Source of the DNA: Victivallales bacterium
Lineage (GTDB): Bacteria > Verrucomicrobiota > Lentisphaeria > Victivallales > UBA1829
Assembly (NCBI GenBank): GCA_016285335.1
Contig: JAEEQO010000069.1
Location: 1-12,873, forward strand
Direction of reading: 5' to 3'
Length of the DNA: 12,873 nt
Position numbers and translations under genes: made by a program. Shown piece after piece: positions 1 through 7,404 of the stretch. Below the pieces are notes generated by a model. It worked only from the letters and a program-made list of their open reading frames with translations. It was not told where the DNA came from and did no database searches. Numbering within the stretch: the stretch's first letter is position 1; the number at the start of each line of letters is the position of its first letter.

Positions 1-2632
1 CGTCGCGCATGACTTCGAGGTCCTTGACTGTGTCGGACATGTTCTTCTGAAGCGTGACCCCGCCGACGTCGCGGATGGTCTGCGCCAGCACGAGGATCGT
101 CGCGCGCTTGGTCTGCTGCTTGTTCCACTTCAGCAGATTGACCACGCGGCTGAAGATCTCCTCGGCCTGGGCATCGGGGACGTTCTTCGGGATGATCTTC
201 TCCATCTGGTCGCCGGAGCCGTAGGCGGTCGGGAAGACGGCGGTGCGGCGCTGGAGGTGACCCTGGGACGTCGCGTAGGTGACGGCTTCGGAGAGGTCCT
301 TGGCGTAGGCATCAACATCCGTATTGTCAGAGTCGACGGAGACGTTACTATTATTGTGGCCGATCGTGCCGCCCGCGGCGGTCCCGTTATACATATTGGC
401 GTAGGTCTGGTAGACCGGGAAGTCGATGAAGAGGGATTTGAACGCGAACGGGGCGCTGCTGCCGCCGAAGTTCGCCACGCAGTTCAGGTTGATCATACCG
501 ATCACGTCGTCCATGCCGCGGTCGGTGCTTTGGGTAAGCGCGACCTGGTCCAGCAGATGGCCGTCGCCGGCCTGGTAGGTTTCCATGCGGATGCCGTTTT
601 TGGAGGCGCACTTCAGGTTGATGGTCTGCCACGGGCTGCCGCGGTGGATGGCGCCGAGCTCCCACAGGGAGATCATCGGGGCGTGCCGGATGTACGCGGT
701 GGAGATGGTGTTGCTTCCGGAATAGACGGGATCGCTCGTCTTTTCGTTGTCGTGGTAGGTGCCGAGGTTGATGACGTTGTTGCAGGAGCCGAGCGTGGAG
801 TTGATCTGGTTTTCCTGTTCCGCGAACGTGGCGGTCCACTGTTCGCGGCCGAGGTTGTGGCGCGGGTCGTTGACCTGGGCGTCGAAGTAGAAGTGTTTGC
901 TGAAGTCACCGGATCCGGCGACCTGTTCGCCGCCCGGGATGAACGTGCGTCCGTTCTGAAGCAGCGCCGGCATCAGGGAGAGGTCGGCATTGCGTCCGGC
1001 GTAGTCGCGCATGACGATACGGTCGAGGCTGACCCTGACGTTGCGGACTTTGATGTAGCCGTAGAAATCGCCTTCATGGCCCATGGGGCGGTCGTAGCCG
1101 TCGCGTGACGGCGTGGTTACGCTGCCCACGGAGCCGCTGTCGAGCATGTACGTGTAGACGTTGTACCCGGAAGGGCTGCCGGACTGGGTGATCTCCCAGG
1201 CGGTGTCGGCGTTGAATCGGACGGTCGCGGGACGCCAGTCGTTGCCGGAATTGTTTTCCGGGTTCAAATATTCGTAGGAGACTTCGCCGATCAGGATGGG
1301 GGCCTGGACGGAGATCGCGCCGTCGCTGCCGCCGGTGGTCGGGTACATGTTCACGGTCTCGACGTTGAGCGTGAGCTCATGGTTGTAGGAGCAGTCGGTA
1401 TACCACACGCGCCACTTCCAGGACGTCGGATTGTTCGGGTCTTCGAGATAGCGGTCCTGAAGGCGCATTCCGAGGTTGCCGCCGACCGAGACGTCCGCCT
1501 GCACCTCGTTGATGTACGGGGTGCGCTTGTTGCCGGTGTAGGTCGGGACGCCGCCGAGCCAGTTGTCGTTGTCGGTCACGGGCGGGCGGTTGATGGATGC
1601 GTTGTAATTAATGAGGTTCGCGACGGTCTGGTTCACGTTTGCCTGGCTCGTGTTGGCGTTGCTGAACCATGGGATCGCGCCCTTCACGGTGTCGAGGGAA
1701 ATGGAATCCCAGTCGGTGCGGATGAGCGGGAACCGGTAGGATTCGCCGGAGCCGAGTCCGTGCTGCGTAAGGTCGCCGACGGCTTTCCCGTCGGCGCGGA
1801 ACTTGTTGTATTCGCCCTGCAGCGAGACGTTGAAATACTGGTCGGCCATCATCTTGAGCTGCAGCTTGTTCGAGTTCGAGCCGCCTTCCGTGACCATGTC
1901 GGTGAGGAAGAATTCCAGGTCCTGCCAGCCGTCGGAGGGATATTTCTCGCGGATCCTCTCCGGGTAGATCGCCCCCGTGAAATCCCAGCCGTGCCGGGTG
2001 CTCCTGAAGATGAACTGCGGTTCGCAGGTCCAGCGGCCGAGACGCTTCTGGTACATGGAATTATCGAAATCGTAGTAGTTGCGTCTGCCGAGAGCGTTCG
2101 GGTTCAGCTGGTCGTTCATGCCGATGGCGACGTAGGCGTAGCGGCCCAGGATGCGCTCGTTTGTCGTGTCGCCGTAGACTTTGCCGTACACGTATTCCCA
2201 GGAGGGGCAGCGGGAGTCGTCGCGGTCGTAGTAAACGCTTTTGCTGAAGCGGAGCGGGCCGTCGTTGAACGAGAATACGCCGGTCTTCTCCAGTTTCCAG
2301 ATCCAGTCGGACGAATAGTCGTTCGGGATGCCGTTCGGCTTGCTGGTATTGTAGTTCGAGCACGCGTAGGAGGCGTTGTCGGACTGCATCAGCGCCAGCA
2401 TGGCGCGCGTGACGGCGCCGTCGGCGAGGATGCGGGCCGAGGAGGAATCGACGTACGCGGCGGCGACCTTGCGGCTGGTCGAGGAGATGGAGGAGAAGAT
2501 CATGGCGGTAATCAGCGCCATGGAAAGGATGCAGAGCGTAAAGAGGAGTGCCATGCCGTGTTCGTGGCGGGCGCGTGCGGCCCGTCTCAGCATCCGCATC
2601 ATCACATCAGTATGTTTGCGCGGTTTCATCAT
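1..2632 (-). CDS. Large PilX/GspK-like pseudopilin, Verru_Chthon cassette A-like (3' end outside window)
   Basis: The minus strand is open without a stop from 2632 to the window edge (877 codons), so the gene is cut at its C-terminus. Start: ATG-ATG at 2632 with GGAAGGAG ending 6 nt upstream; a GTG at 2635 is possible. A basic N-terminus (about 25 residues) precedes G26-M27-A-L-L-F31, then a hydrophobic helix (about 28-46). This fits prepilin-peptidase cleavage after G26 and a pilin-type helix, but position +5 is Phe instead of Glu, as in GspK/PilX-type minor pseudopilins. The remaining roughly 830 residues are hydrophilic and rich in Asn, Tyr and Trp; I recognise no enzymatic motif. It starts 17 nt after the preceding prepilin gene stops, so the three are surely one operon. 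By size, position and partners it resembles 'Verru_Chthon cassette protein A', recalled and not searched. Likely role: tip or surface component of a pseudopilus-like structure (inference). All plus-strand frames here are shadows. Confidence 0.8.
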   Translation of the reverse strand, partial: MMKPRKHTDVMMRMLRRAARARHEHGMALLFTLCILSMALITAMIFSSISSTSRKVAAAYVDSSSARILADGAVTRAMLALMQSDNASYACSNYNTSKPNGIPNDYSSDWIWKLEKTGVFSFNDGPLRFSKSVYYDRDDSRCPSWEYVYGKVYGDTTNERILGRYAYVAIGMNDQLNPNALGRRNYYDFDNSMYQKRLGRWTCEPQFIFRSTRHGWDFTGAIYPERIREKYPSDGWQDLEFFLTDMVTEGGSNSNKLQLKMMADQYFNVSLQGEYNKFRADGKAVGDLTQHGLGSGESYRFPLIRTDWDSISLDTVKGAIPWFSNANTSQANVNQTVANLINYNASINRPPVTDNDNWLGGVPTYTGNKRTPYINEVQADVSVGGNLGMRLQDRYLEDPNNPTSWKWRVWYTDCSYNHELTLNVETVNMYPTTGGSDGAISVQAPILIGEVSYEYLNPENNSGNDWRPATVRFNADTAWEITQSGSPSGYNVYTYMLDSGSVGSVTTPSRDGYDRPMGHEGDFYGYIKVRNVRVSLDRIVMRDYAGRNADLSLMPALLQNGRTFIPGGEQVAGSGDFSKHFYFDAQVNDPRHNLGREQWTATFAEQENQINSTLGSCNNVINLGTYHDNEKTSDPVYSGSNTISTAYIRHAPMISLWELGAIHRGSPWQTINLKCASKNGIRMETYQAGDGHLLDQVALTQSTDRGMDDVIGMINLNCVANFGGSSAPFAFKSLFIDFPVYQTYANMYNGTAAGGTIGHNNSNVSVDSDNTDVDAYAKDLSEAVTYATSQGHLQRRTAVFPTAYGSGDQMEKIIPKNVPDAQAEEIFSRVVNLLKWNKQQTKRATILVLAQTIRDVGGVTLQKNMSDTVKDLEVMRD

Positions 2633-2649
2633 CACATGCTCCTTCCCGT

Positions 2650-3279
2650 TCACAGTTTGGGTTTCGGCTGTCCGCGGTCGATCACGACCATGCGGCGGAA
2701 CTCGCGCTTGTCGGCGTTGTTCAGAATGGTGCTCTTTGCGCCCGGATTGGCCTCCATGCGCTTCATGGTCTTCTTGTCGACGAGTTCCAGGCGGAGGACG
2801 ACGATCGCGGGCAGGATCTTGAAGTTTTCGCCGTAGACCGGCCGGACTTCGAACTTGGTGACGCCGTCGACGAGCTCGGTCTCGTTGCCGAAGGTGGCGT
2901 TTTTGACATCGAACGTATCGCCCGCGGAGTCGCTGGAATAGTAGAGCTTGTTGGATTTCAGCTCATACTTCACGCCGACGATGTTGGTCTTCGCGCTGGA
3001 GTTCAGCTTCTCCGGGCGGACCGTGGCGACCTTGAAAAAGCTGTTCTGGCTGTGATCGAACGGCGTGATGTCATCGTCCGTCTGCGAATAGTACACGCAC
3101 GTGAGGTCGGTCGCCATCATGTCCATGGCGATGCGGGCACGCTCGAACATCTCGGAGCGCTCCATGCCGGAACTCAGCACGGTTTCGGTCGAGGTGTAGA
3201 ACTGCATGAGTCCGAGCAGGAAGACGGACAGCACGCTCATGGCGATCAGGACTTCAACGAGTGTAAAAGGTTTTTTCAT
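2650..3279 (-). CDS. Prepilin-type N-terminal methylation protein, GspJ-like / Verru_Chthon cassette C-like
   Basis: A 209-residue protein starting MKKPFTLVEVLIAM: two Lys, then the type IV prepilin signature with Phe5 as +1 and Glu9 as +5, followed by a hydrophobic helix to about residue 26. The residue before the predicted cleavage point is Pro4, not the usual Gly. Next comes a segment with MERSEMFERARIAMDMMATDL at about 38-58, the pattern (short-leader pilin, then RA..AM..M..DL) found in GspJ minor pseudopilins and in the Verrucomicrobial cassette C family. GAGGAGG lies 7 nt upstream of the ATG. The gene begins 12 nt after the stop of the previous prepilin gene and ends 17 nt before the next. 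Expected to be an inner-membrane-processed minor pilin working with its two neighbours; no substrate can be named. Family assignment is from memory of the motif and is fairly strong at the pseudopilin level. Confidence 0.85.
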   Translation of the reverse strand: MKKPFTLVEVLIAMSVLSVFLLGLMQFYTSTETVLSSGMERSEMFERARIAMDMMATDLTCVYYSQTDDDITPFDHSQNSFFKVATVRPEKLNSSAKTNIVGVKYELKSNKLYYSSDSAGDTFDVKNATFGNETELVDGVTKFEVRPVYGENFKILPAIVVLRLELVDKKTMKRMEANPGAKSTILNNADKREFRRMVVIDRGQPKPKL

Positions 3280-3291
3280 CGGAAGGCCTCC

Positions 3292-3924
3292 TCAGTTCGT
3301 CTCTCTGGTGTAGGTGGGATCGAAATACTCGCGGACGAACGTGCGGGACTGGCGCGGGAAAGCGGTATTTTTCTTGTAGGGCTTCGTGATCGGCCAGGTG
3401 ATCTCAATGAAGACGCGGACCAGGACGGGCTTTCTCGTCTCGGGATGCACGATGGTGTTGAGGTTAACCGTCTTCGGCTTGCCCGACGAGACGTCTGCCG
3501 AGGTCAGCTTGAGGTTGTCGGTCTTGCTTTCCTTCCAGCAGAAGACTTCCGCCGCGAAGTCGGCTTTTTCGCCGGGCGGGCCGAAGAGGAACACGAAATG
3601 TCCGTCCTGAAGGCCGGTGGCGGGCTCGATCCGGTAGGAATTCTCGTCCAGCGTTTCGCCGGCGTAAGTGGCGCGGGCGGCGTCCGCGAACGTGCTGGGT
3701 TTGGTGGTCTTCAATCCCTGGATCCAGTCGAAATGCTCCCAGGCGGCACGGTCGAGCTGCGCGATCACGGTGTTGGCGGCGTCGGCGGCAAGCGTGTCGC
3801 CGACGGAATCGGAGGTGGACTTGACGGCGATCGGCAAAAGCGCCATGATGGCGGCCACACCAATCGCCGCGACGGCCATTGCCACCGCGATTTCAATCAG
3901 ACTGAACAATTTTTTTCTGCTCAT
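3292..3924 (-). CDS. Prepilin-type N-terminal methylation protein, GspI-like / Verru_Chthon cassette B-like
   Basis: A 210-residue protein from ATG at 3924. The frame continues upstream to 4071, but those 49 residues are Arg/Pro-rich and would bury the leader, so the short start is chosen. The N-terminus MSRKKLFSLIEIAVAMAV is a short basic leader followed by a pilin helix: Phe7 as +1, Glu11 as +5, hydrophobic to about residue 30 and running into LLPIAVKSTSDS. The residue before the cleavage point is Leu6, not Gly. LLPI after the helix followed by a polar stretch recalls Verru_Chthon cassette B proteins; the helix type also fits GspI. The upstream Shine-Dalgarno is weak (AGG about 7 nt before ATG). 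First of three tightly spaced prepilin-like genes. An A7 run falls inside codons 3-5. No promoter is obvious in the 246 nt upstream, so read-through from the EIIA gene is possible. Confidence 0.83.
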   Translation of the reverse strand: MSRKKLFSLIEIAVAMAVAAIGVAAIMALLPIAVKSTSDSVGDTLAADAANTVIAQLDRAAWEHFDWIQGLKTTKPSTFADAARATYAGETLDENSYRIEPATGLQDGHFVFLFGPPGEKADFAAEVFCWKESKTDNLKLTSADVSSGKPKTVNLNTIVHPETRKPVLVRVFIEITWPITKPYKKNTAFPRQSRTFVREYFDPTYTRETN

Positions 3925-4170
3925 GAAGACCTGCTTTCCTGATTGCCGGACTGGTCCGGCTGTTGGTTCCCGCGCCGTTTCCGCCCGACGCCGCGCCGTT
4001 CGCTCCGGGACAGGCGGGATTCCGGCCCGTCCGCTGAAGAAACGGCAAATCCGCCGGGCGCTGCGGAGCATGTCCGGCGGCGGATCGGAGCAAACGCTCC
4101 GGGAACTGCCAAAGAGCCTGAAAAGGATCCGTCGGAAGAACTGTTTTGAACCGGGAGCGGTTCGCGGCAG
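3925..4170 (-). other. Spacer between EIIA-like gene and prepilin operon
   Basis: About 246 GC-rich bases with no convincing gene; several short frames cross it but all are Arg/Pro-rich. Three small perfect inverted repeats are visible: 4149-4162 (5-bp stem, just after the EIIA stop), 4086-4101 (6-bp stem, 4-nt loop) and 3945-3960 (6-bp stem, 4-nt loop, about 21 nt upstream of the first prepilin ATG). None is followed by a T run on the minus strand, so none is a clear intrinsic terminator. No good -35/-10 pair was seen. Confidence 0.4.
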
Positions 4171-4626
4171 TTATTCCGCGGCGAGGATTTCGTAGATTTT
4201 CTTGCGGTCGTTGCCTGCGGCGTGGATGCTGGCGATGACGTTGTCCTCTTTGAGGCGGGAGGAGATGCTGCCCAGGAGCTTCAGGTAGGCTTCGGGGTCG
4301 CGTTCGTCCGCGGCGAAGAAGACGGCAAGCGTCACGGGCTCCTCGTCGAGCGTCTTGTAGTCGGTGACCGGGTTGGTGCAGACTGCCACGATCACGAGCG
4401 GGGACGGGAAGCCGTTGATGCGGATATGGGGAAGAGCAAGTCCTTTGCCGACGCCGGTGGTCATCATGCGTTCACGTTTCCAGATCGCCTCGCGGATCTG
4501 GTCTTCGTCCATGGTGCAGCGGGTGCAGGCATGGGCGATAATGGCGTCCAGCACTTTCTTTTTCGTCTCGCCGTCCACGATCAGGATGGAGTCCTGCTGG
4601 AGGTACTTTACGAATTCCGGTTTCAT
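4171..4626 (-). CDS. PTS EIIA type-2 (fructose/nitrogen, PtsN-like) domain protein
   Basis: A 151-residue single-domain protein, the usual length for PtsN/EIIA-Ntr. The phosphorylation motif is GVGKGLALPHIRI at 58-70, with His67 the expected phospho-accepting residue; the middle (VTLAVFFAADERDPEAYLKLLGSISSRL) and the end also match the EIIA type-2 fold. In the family, phosphate from HPr or NPr is taken on the His, either for sugar import or for regulation. No EIIB, EIIC, HPr or EI gene is in the window, and a lone EIIA more often suggests a regulatory role (inference). ATG at 4626 is preceded by AAAGG 8 nt away. A promoter candidate lies at 4675-4703. It sits upstream of the prepilin operon in the same direction with a 246-nt gap, so a functional link is possible but unproven. 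Confidence 0.88.
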   Translation of the reverse strand: MKPEFVKYLQQDSILIVDGETKKKVLDAIIAHACTRCTMDEDQIREAIWKRERMMTTGVGKGLALPHIRINGFPSPLVIVAVCTNPVTDYKTLDEEPVTLAVFFAADERDPEAYLKLLGSISSRLKEDNVIASIHAAGNDRKKIYEILAAE

Positions 4627-4674
4627 AGTTTCTGCCTTTCTATAAAAGATTGGTTTGTATTCCGATGACGGGAT

Positions 4675-4703
4675 AAAATACCCTCAATTCCGAAAAAATG
4701 CAA
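4675..4703 (-). promoter_or_regulatory. Candidate sigma-70-type promoter for the EIIA-like gene
   Basis: Read on the minus strand: TTGCAT (4703-4698), exactly 17 nt, then TATTTT (4680-4675), in an AT-rich stretch that contrasts with the GC-rich genes. Transcription would begin near 4668, giving a 5' leader of about 40 nt before the ATG at 4626. Consensus match only. Confidence 0.45.
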
Positions 4704-4814
4704 GCCTGTAATACGAAAAACCCGATTTTTTTTTGTCTTTTTCCCATATTTTAAGCGTTTTAAAGCATTTTTGGCGCCGGAAACGGCTTTTCGGAAATCG
4801 ACGGCGCCGGTCCT

Positions 4815-4842
4815 GAAAAAAACGGGGCCGGCACTTTTTTTC
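4815..4842 (-). terminator. Terminator-like A7/T7 inverted repeat after the Mrp gene
   Basis: A perfect 8-bp inverted repeat: GA7 at 4815-4822 and T7C at 4835-4842, with a GC-rich 12-base centre (CGGGGCCGGCAC). It starts 11 nt past the Mrp stop at 4854. Because the stem ends are an A run and a T run, each strand carries GC-rich sequence followed by T7, so it could stop transcription in either direction. GCCGG/CCGGC arms at 4806-4810 and 4828-4832 offer an alternative stem. It probably ends the dnaA-mrp transcript. Confidence 0.5.
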
Positions 4843-4853
4843 GTGAAAAATCG

Positions 4854-5693
4854 TCAGTCGTTCATCGCCAGCGCGGCTTTCGTGATGCCGGCGACTTCGG
4901 AGGAGACGGCCTCGGAGTCCAGGAAGCCCTGCGGGAGCTTTCCGGCGTCGCAGGCGGCGAGGAATTTCGGATCGAGCGGGATCTGCGCGAGGAGGGCGAG
5001 GCCTTCCTGATTCGCGAGCTTTTCGCCGCCGCCGGAGGAGAAGAGGGCGTGCTTCGCGGAGCAGTCCGGGCAGACGTACGCGCTCATGTTTTCCACGATG
5101 CCGAGGATGCGGACATCCAGGCGGTTGCAGAAGCTGACGCATTTGCGGCAGTCGGCGAGCGAGACTTCCTGCGGGGTCGTGACCACGATGGCGGCCTTGT
5201 CGCCCTGGATCATCTGGCAGGCGGACAACGATTCGTCGCCGGTCCCGGGCGGGAAGTCGAGGATGAGGTAGTCGAGGTCGTCGCCCCAGTCGACTTCTTC
5301 GAAGAGCTGTCCGAGCAGACCGATCTTCGCGGGTCCGCGCAGGATGACCGCGTCGTCGGGATTCTCGAGCAGGAACCCGATGGAGACGAGTTTCACGCCG
5401 GCGACGGACAGCGGCTGAAGTCCCGCTTCGGTGCCGTCGAGGCGGCGGTCCGCCGCGCCGAACAACGTCGGCTGGCTCGGTCCGTGGAAATCGACGTCCA
5501 GCAGCGCCACTTTCATGCCTTCGCGGGCGAGGGAGACCGCGAGCGCCGCGGCGACCGTGCTCTTGCCTACGCCGCCCTTGCCGGACAGCACCATGATTTT
5601 GTGTTTGATCTTGTCGAGACGGGAAGGTTTGCGTTCGTTGCAGGAACCCGCGGAGCCGCAGGTCGAGCAGGAACCGGTGCAGTTTTCGGACAT
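4854..5693 (-). CDS. mrp: Mrp/NBP35-family iron-sulfur carrier ATPase
   Basis: A 279-residue P-loop protein of the Mrp/ApbC/NBP35 family, which binds and transfers Fe-S clusters to apo-proteins. Visible: deviant Walker A GKGGVGKST at 38-46, DVDFHGPSQP (66-75), switch II DFPPGTGD at 146-153, TTPQEVSLAD (172-181), and the family's CxxC (Cys208, Cys211) in ENMSAYVCPDC, which in dimers bridges a [4Fe-4S] cluster. The N-terminus adds Cys5, Cys9, Cys12 and Cys18; the last three have the C-x2-C-x5-C spacing of the NBP35 N-terminal cluster site. There is no MIP18/DUF59 domain in front. ATG at 5693 follows AAAGGA by 8 nt. It lies 97 nt downstream of dnaA with no clear terminator between, so co-transcription is plausible. 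Family call is strong; specific client proteins are unknown. Confidence 0.93.
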   Translation of the reverse strand: MSENCTGSCSTCGSAGSCNERKPSRLDKIKHKIMVLSGKGGVGKSTVAAALAVSLAREGMKVALLDVDFHGPSQPTLFGAADRRLDGTEAGLQPLSVAGVKLVSIGFLLENPDDAVILRGPAKIGLLGQLFEEVDWGDDLDYLILDFPPGTGDESLSACQMIQGDKAAIVVTTPQEVSLADCRKCVSFCNRLDVRILGIVENMSAYVCPDCSAKHALFSSGGGEKLANQEGLALLAQIPLDPKFLAACDAGKLPQGFLDSEAVSSEVAGITKAALAMND

Positions 5694-5790
5694 GGATTCG
5701 ATCCTTTGATGGTTGCGTGAATGGATGCGTGCAAGGAAAAAAGTCTGCCTGAGCGAAACGGAGCGGGGCGAACGGGGACCGGACGGCCCG

Positions 5791-7170
5791 TCAGACGCCG
5801 CGGAGTTTCCGCTGGAGCTGGTTCAGGACGGAACGGTATTCGTCGTCTTTGAGCGAGTTCGCCTCGACCTGCTTCACGGCGTGGATCACGGTGCCGTGGG
5901 AGCGACCGCCGAACGCGTGCCCGATCTCCATGTGCGACTTGGTGGTGAGCTTGCGGCAGAGGTACATGGCGATCATGCGCGGGTCGGCGATGTTCTTCGG
6001 CTTCTTCGGGCCGGTGAGGTCATAGACCTGAAGCCCGAACACCTCGGCGACGGCCTTCTGGATTTCCTCGATGGAGATCGAGCGGGATTCCGCTTCCTTT
6101 TCGAGCTGGTCGGACAGGATGCCCTTCGCGGTCTCCAGGTCGATCTCCTTCTTCATCGCGGCGGCGTACATGGACAGGCTCATGAGCGCGCCCTTCAGCG
6201 GGCGGATGTTCGAGGAGATGCGTTCGGCGATGAAGGTCAGGATCTCGTCGCTCAGCTTCAGGCGCAGCCCCTGCTGTTCCTGCTTCAGGATGGCGAGGCG
6301 CGTTTCGAAGGAGGACTGCGTGATCTGCGTGGTCACGCCGGAGGAGAAACGGGAGATGAGGCGTTTTTCGAGGCCGGGGATCTCCGACGGCTGCTTGTCC
6401 GAGGTGAGGATGATCTGGCGGCCGAGGCCGGTGAGCGTGTTGAACGTGTTGAAGAACTCTTCCTGGAGGCTGGTCTTGTTGCCGAGCGTGTGGACGTCGT
6501 CGACGAGCAGGTAGTCCACGTTGCGGAATTTCTCGTGGAACTCGTGCATGGTCTTGTTGCGGAGCGAATCCACGAACTCGTTGAGGAAATCTTCGCAGGA
6601 GGTGTAGCGGACGCGGACCGACGGGTTGTGCGTCAGCACCTCGTGCGCCACGGCGAACAGCAGGTGCGTCTTGCCCATGCCGGAGCCGCCGTAGATGTAG
6701 AGCGGGTTGATGTCGCCGGGTTTCTGGGCCGCGGCGTGGGCGGCGCAGTAGGCGTAGCGGTTTTCCTCGCCGACCACGAAGTTGTCGAACGAATGCTTGC
6801 TGATCTGGTTTTTCAGGGCCGGGCTGATCTGCACGCCGCCGGCGGCGTCGAGCTCGGCGGGAAGCGGGGAGCCGGAAAAATCGTCTTCCCCCACGACATC
6901 AACGGAATCGAACCCGTAGCCGAACTCGTATTTCACCTCAAGCCCCGGGTATCCCGCCGCGGCAAGCGCGTCGGCGAGCACGTCGCCGTAATTGTCCGTC
7001 ACAAACGAGGCAAGGAAGTGGTCGGACGTCCCGATCACGATCTGCTTTTCGTCGGCCGAAATCGGCACCATCTTCTTGAACCATTGATTGAACACGTTCT
7101 CGGACCTGGCCCGGATATGCCCGATTACGGCCTGCCATATCTCGGAGGCGTTACTTTCTCCGTTCGACAT
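5791..7170 (-). CDS. dnaA: Chromosomal replication initiator protein DnaA (with unusual DNA-binding signature)
   Basis: A 459-residue protein with the full DnaA layout: domain I (about 1-75, with W12 and W30-F31), a short linker (about 85-124), AAA+ domain III from HSFDNFVVGEENR (126-138), and domain IV (about 365-459). Walker A is GGSGMGKTH (161-169), Walker B LLVDDVH (221-227), the likely arginine finger R274 in RLISRF, and sensor 2 RPLKGAL (323-329). The DnaA signature reads EIGHAFGGRSHGTVIHA (415-431). Relative to E. coli, base-contacting positions differ: R399 to Lys389, L422 to His413, P423 to Met414, D433 to Ser424, T435 to Gly426; H434 is kept (His425). ATG at 7170 follows GAGGAAAG. 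It binds ATP and boxes at the origin to open DNA. Upstream, a DnaA-box-like site at 7225-7234 could serve autoregulation. The next gene is mrp rather than the common dnaN. Confidence 0.97.
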   Translation of the reverse strand: MSNGESNASEIWQAVIGHIRARSENVFNQWFKKMVPISADEKQIVIGTSDHFLASFVTDNYGDVLADALAAAGYPGLEVKYEFGYGFDSVDVVGEDDFSGSPLPAELDAAGGVQISPALKNQISKHSFDNFVVGEENRYAYCAAHAAAQKPGDINPLYIYGGSGMGKTHLLFAVAHEVLTHNPSVRVRYTSCEDFLNEFVDSLRNKTMHEFHEKFRNVDYLLVDDVHTLGNKTSLQEEFFNTFNTLTGLGRQIILTSDKQPSEIPGLEKRLISRFSSGVTTQITQSSFETRLAILKQEQQGLRLKLSDEILTFIAERISSNIRPLKGALMSLSMYAAAMKKEIDLETAKGILSDQLEKEAESRSISIEEIQKAVAEVFGLQVYDLTGPKKPKNIADPRMIAMYLCRKLTTKSHMEIGHAFGGRSHGTVIHAVKQVEANSLKDDEYRSVLNQLQRKLRGV

Positions 7171-7224
7171 CTTGTCTTTCCTCTAGTCGTTCACTTCGTA
7201 TCGTTTAAGGTTGTTTTTCAGAAC

Positions 7225-7234
7225 TTGTTGACAA
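7225..7234 (-). promoter_or_regulatory. DnaA-box-like site upstream of dnaA
   Basis: Minus strand reads TTGTCAACAA, identical to the two units at 7506-7515 and 7517-7526. TTGTCAACA matches the classical TTATCCACA at 7 of 9 positions. It lies 55 nt before the dnaA start codon, a usual place for DnaA autoregulation. Confidence 0.4.
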
Positions 7235-7404
7235 TGCCCTCCGAAAGCCCTTCCCGGAGCCGTTCGGACGCCTTGTCCGGACCGGACGACGCACCCGGCA
7301 AACGACAGGCGCAAAAGGGCTTCCGCGTGTTTTCCGCGGGTCCTGATCCCACCTGGATTTGAGCTTGCAGACTGTATCGGTCCGGTGATTCGGGAGACAT
7401 GCCC

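Noticed and set aside
257..2836. Long plus-strand frames (257-1108, 1379-2836)
   Set aside because: Val/Ala/Arg/Gly-rich antisense shadows of the 877-codon minus-strand gene and of the prepilin gene beside it; no family motif.
3910..3916. A7 run just after the GspI-like start codon as a phase-variation switch
   Set aside because: Seven A's encoding Lys-Lys is ordinary in prepilin leaders, and nothing else suggests slippage.
3925..4071. 49-codon upstream extension of the GspI-like prepilin
   Set aside because: It would place the pilin helix far from the N-terminus, which prepilin leaders do not do; the extension is Arg/Pro-rich.
5694..5790. Intrinsic terminator between dnaA and mrp
   Set aside because: A T6 run is present on the minus strand, but I found no stable stem directly before it.
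5713..7362. 549-codon plus-strand frame opposite dnaA
   Set aside because: Antisense shadow of dnaA, which has full family motifs; composition (His/Val/Arg/Asp/Gly-rich) is typical of such shadows.
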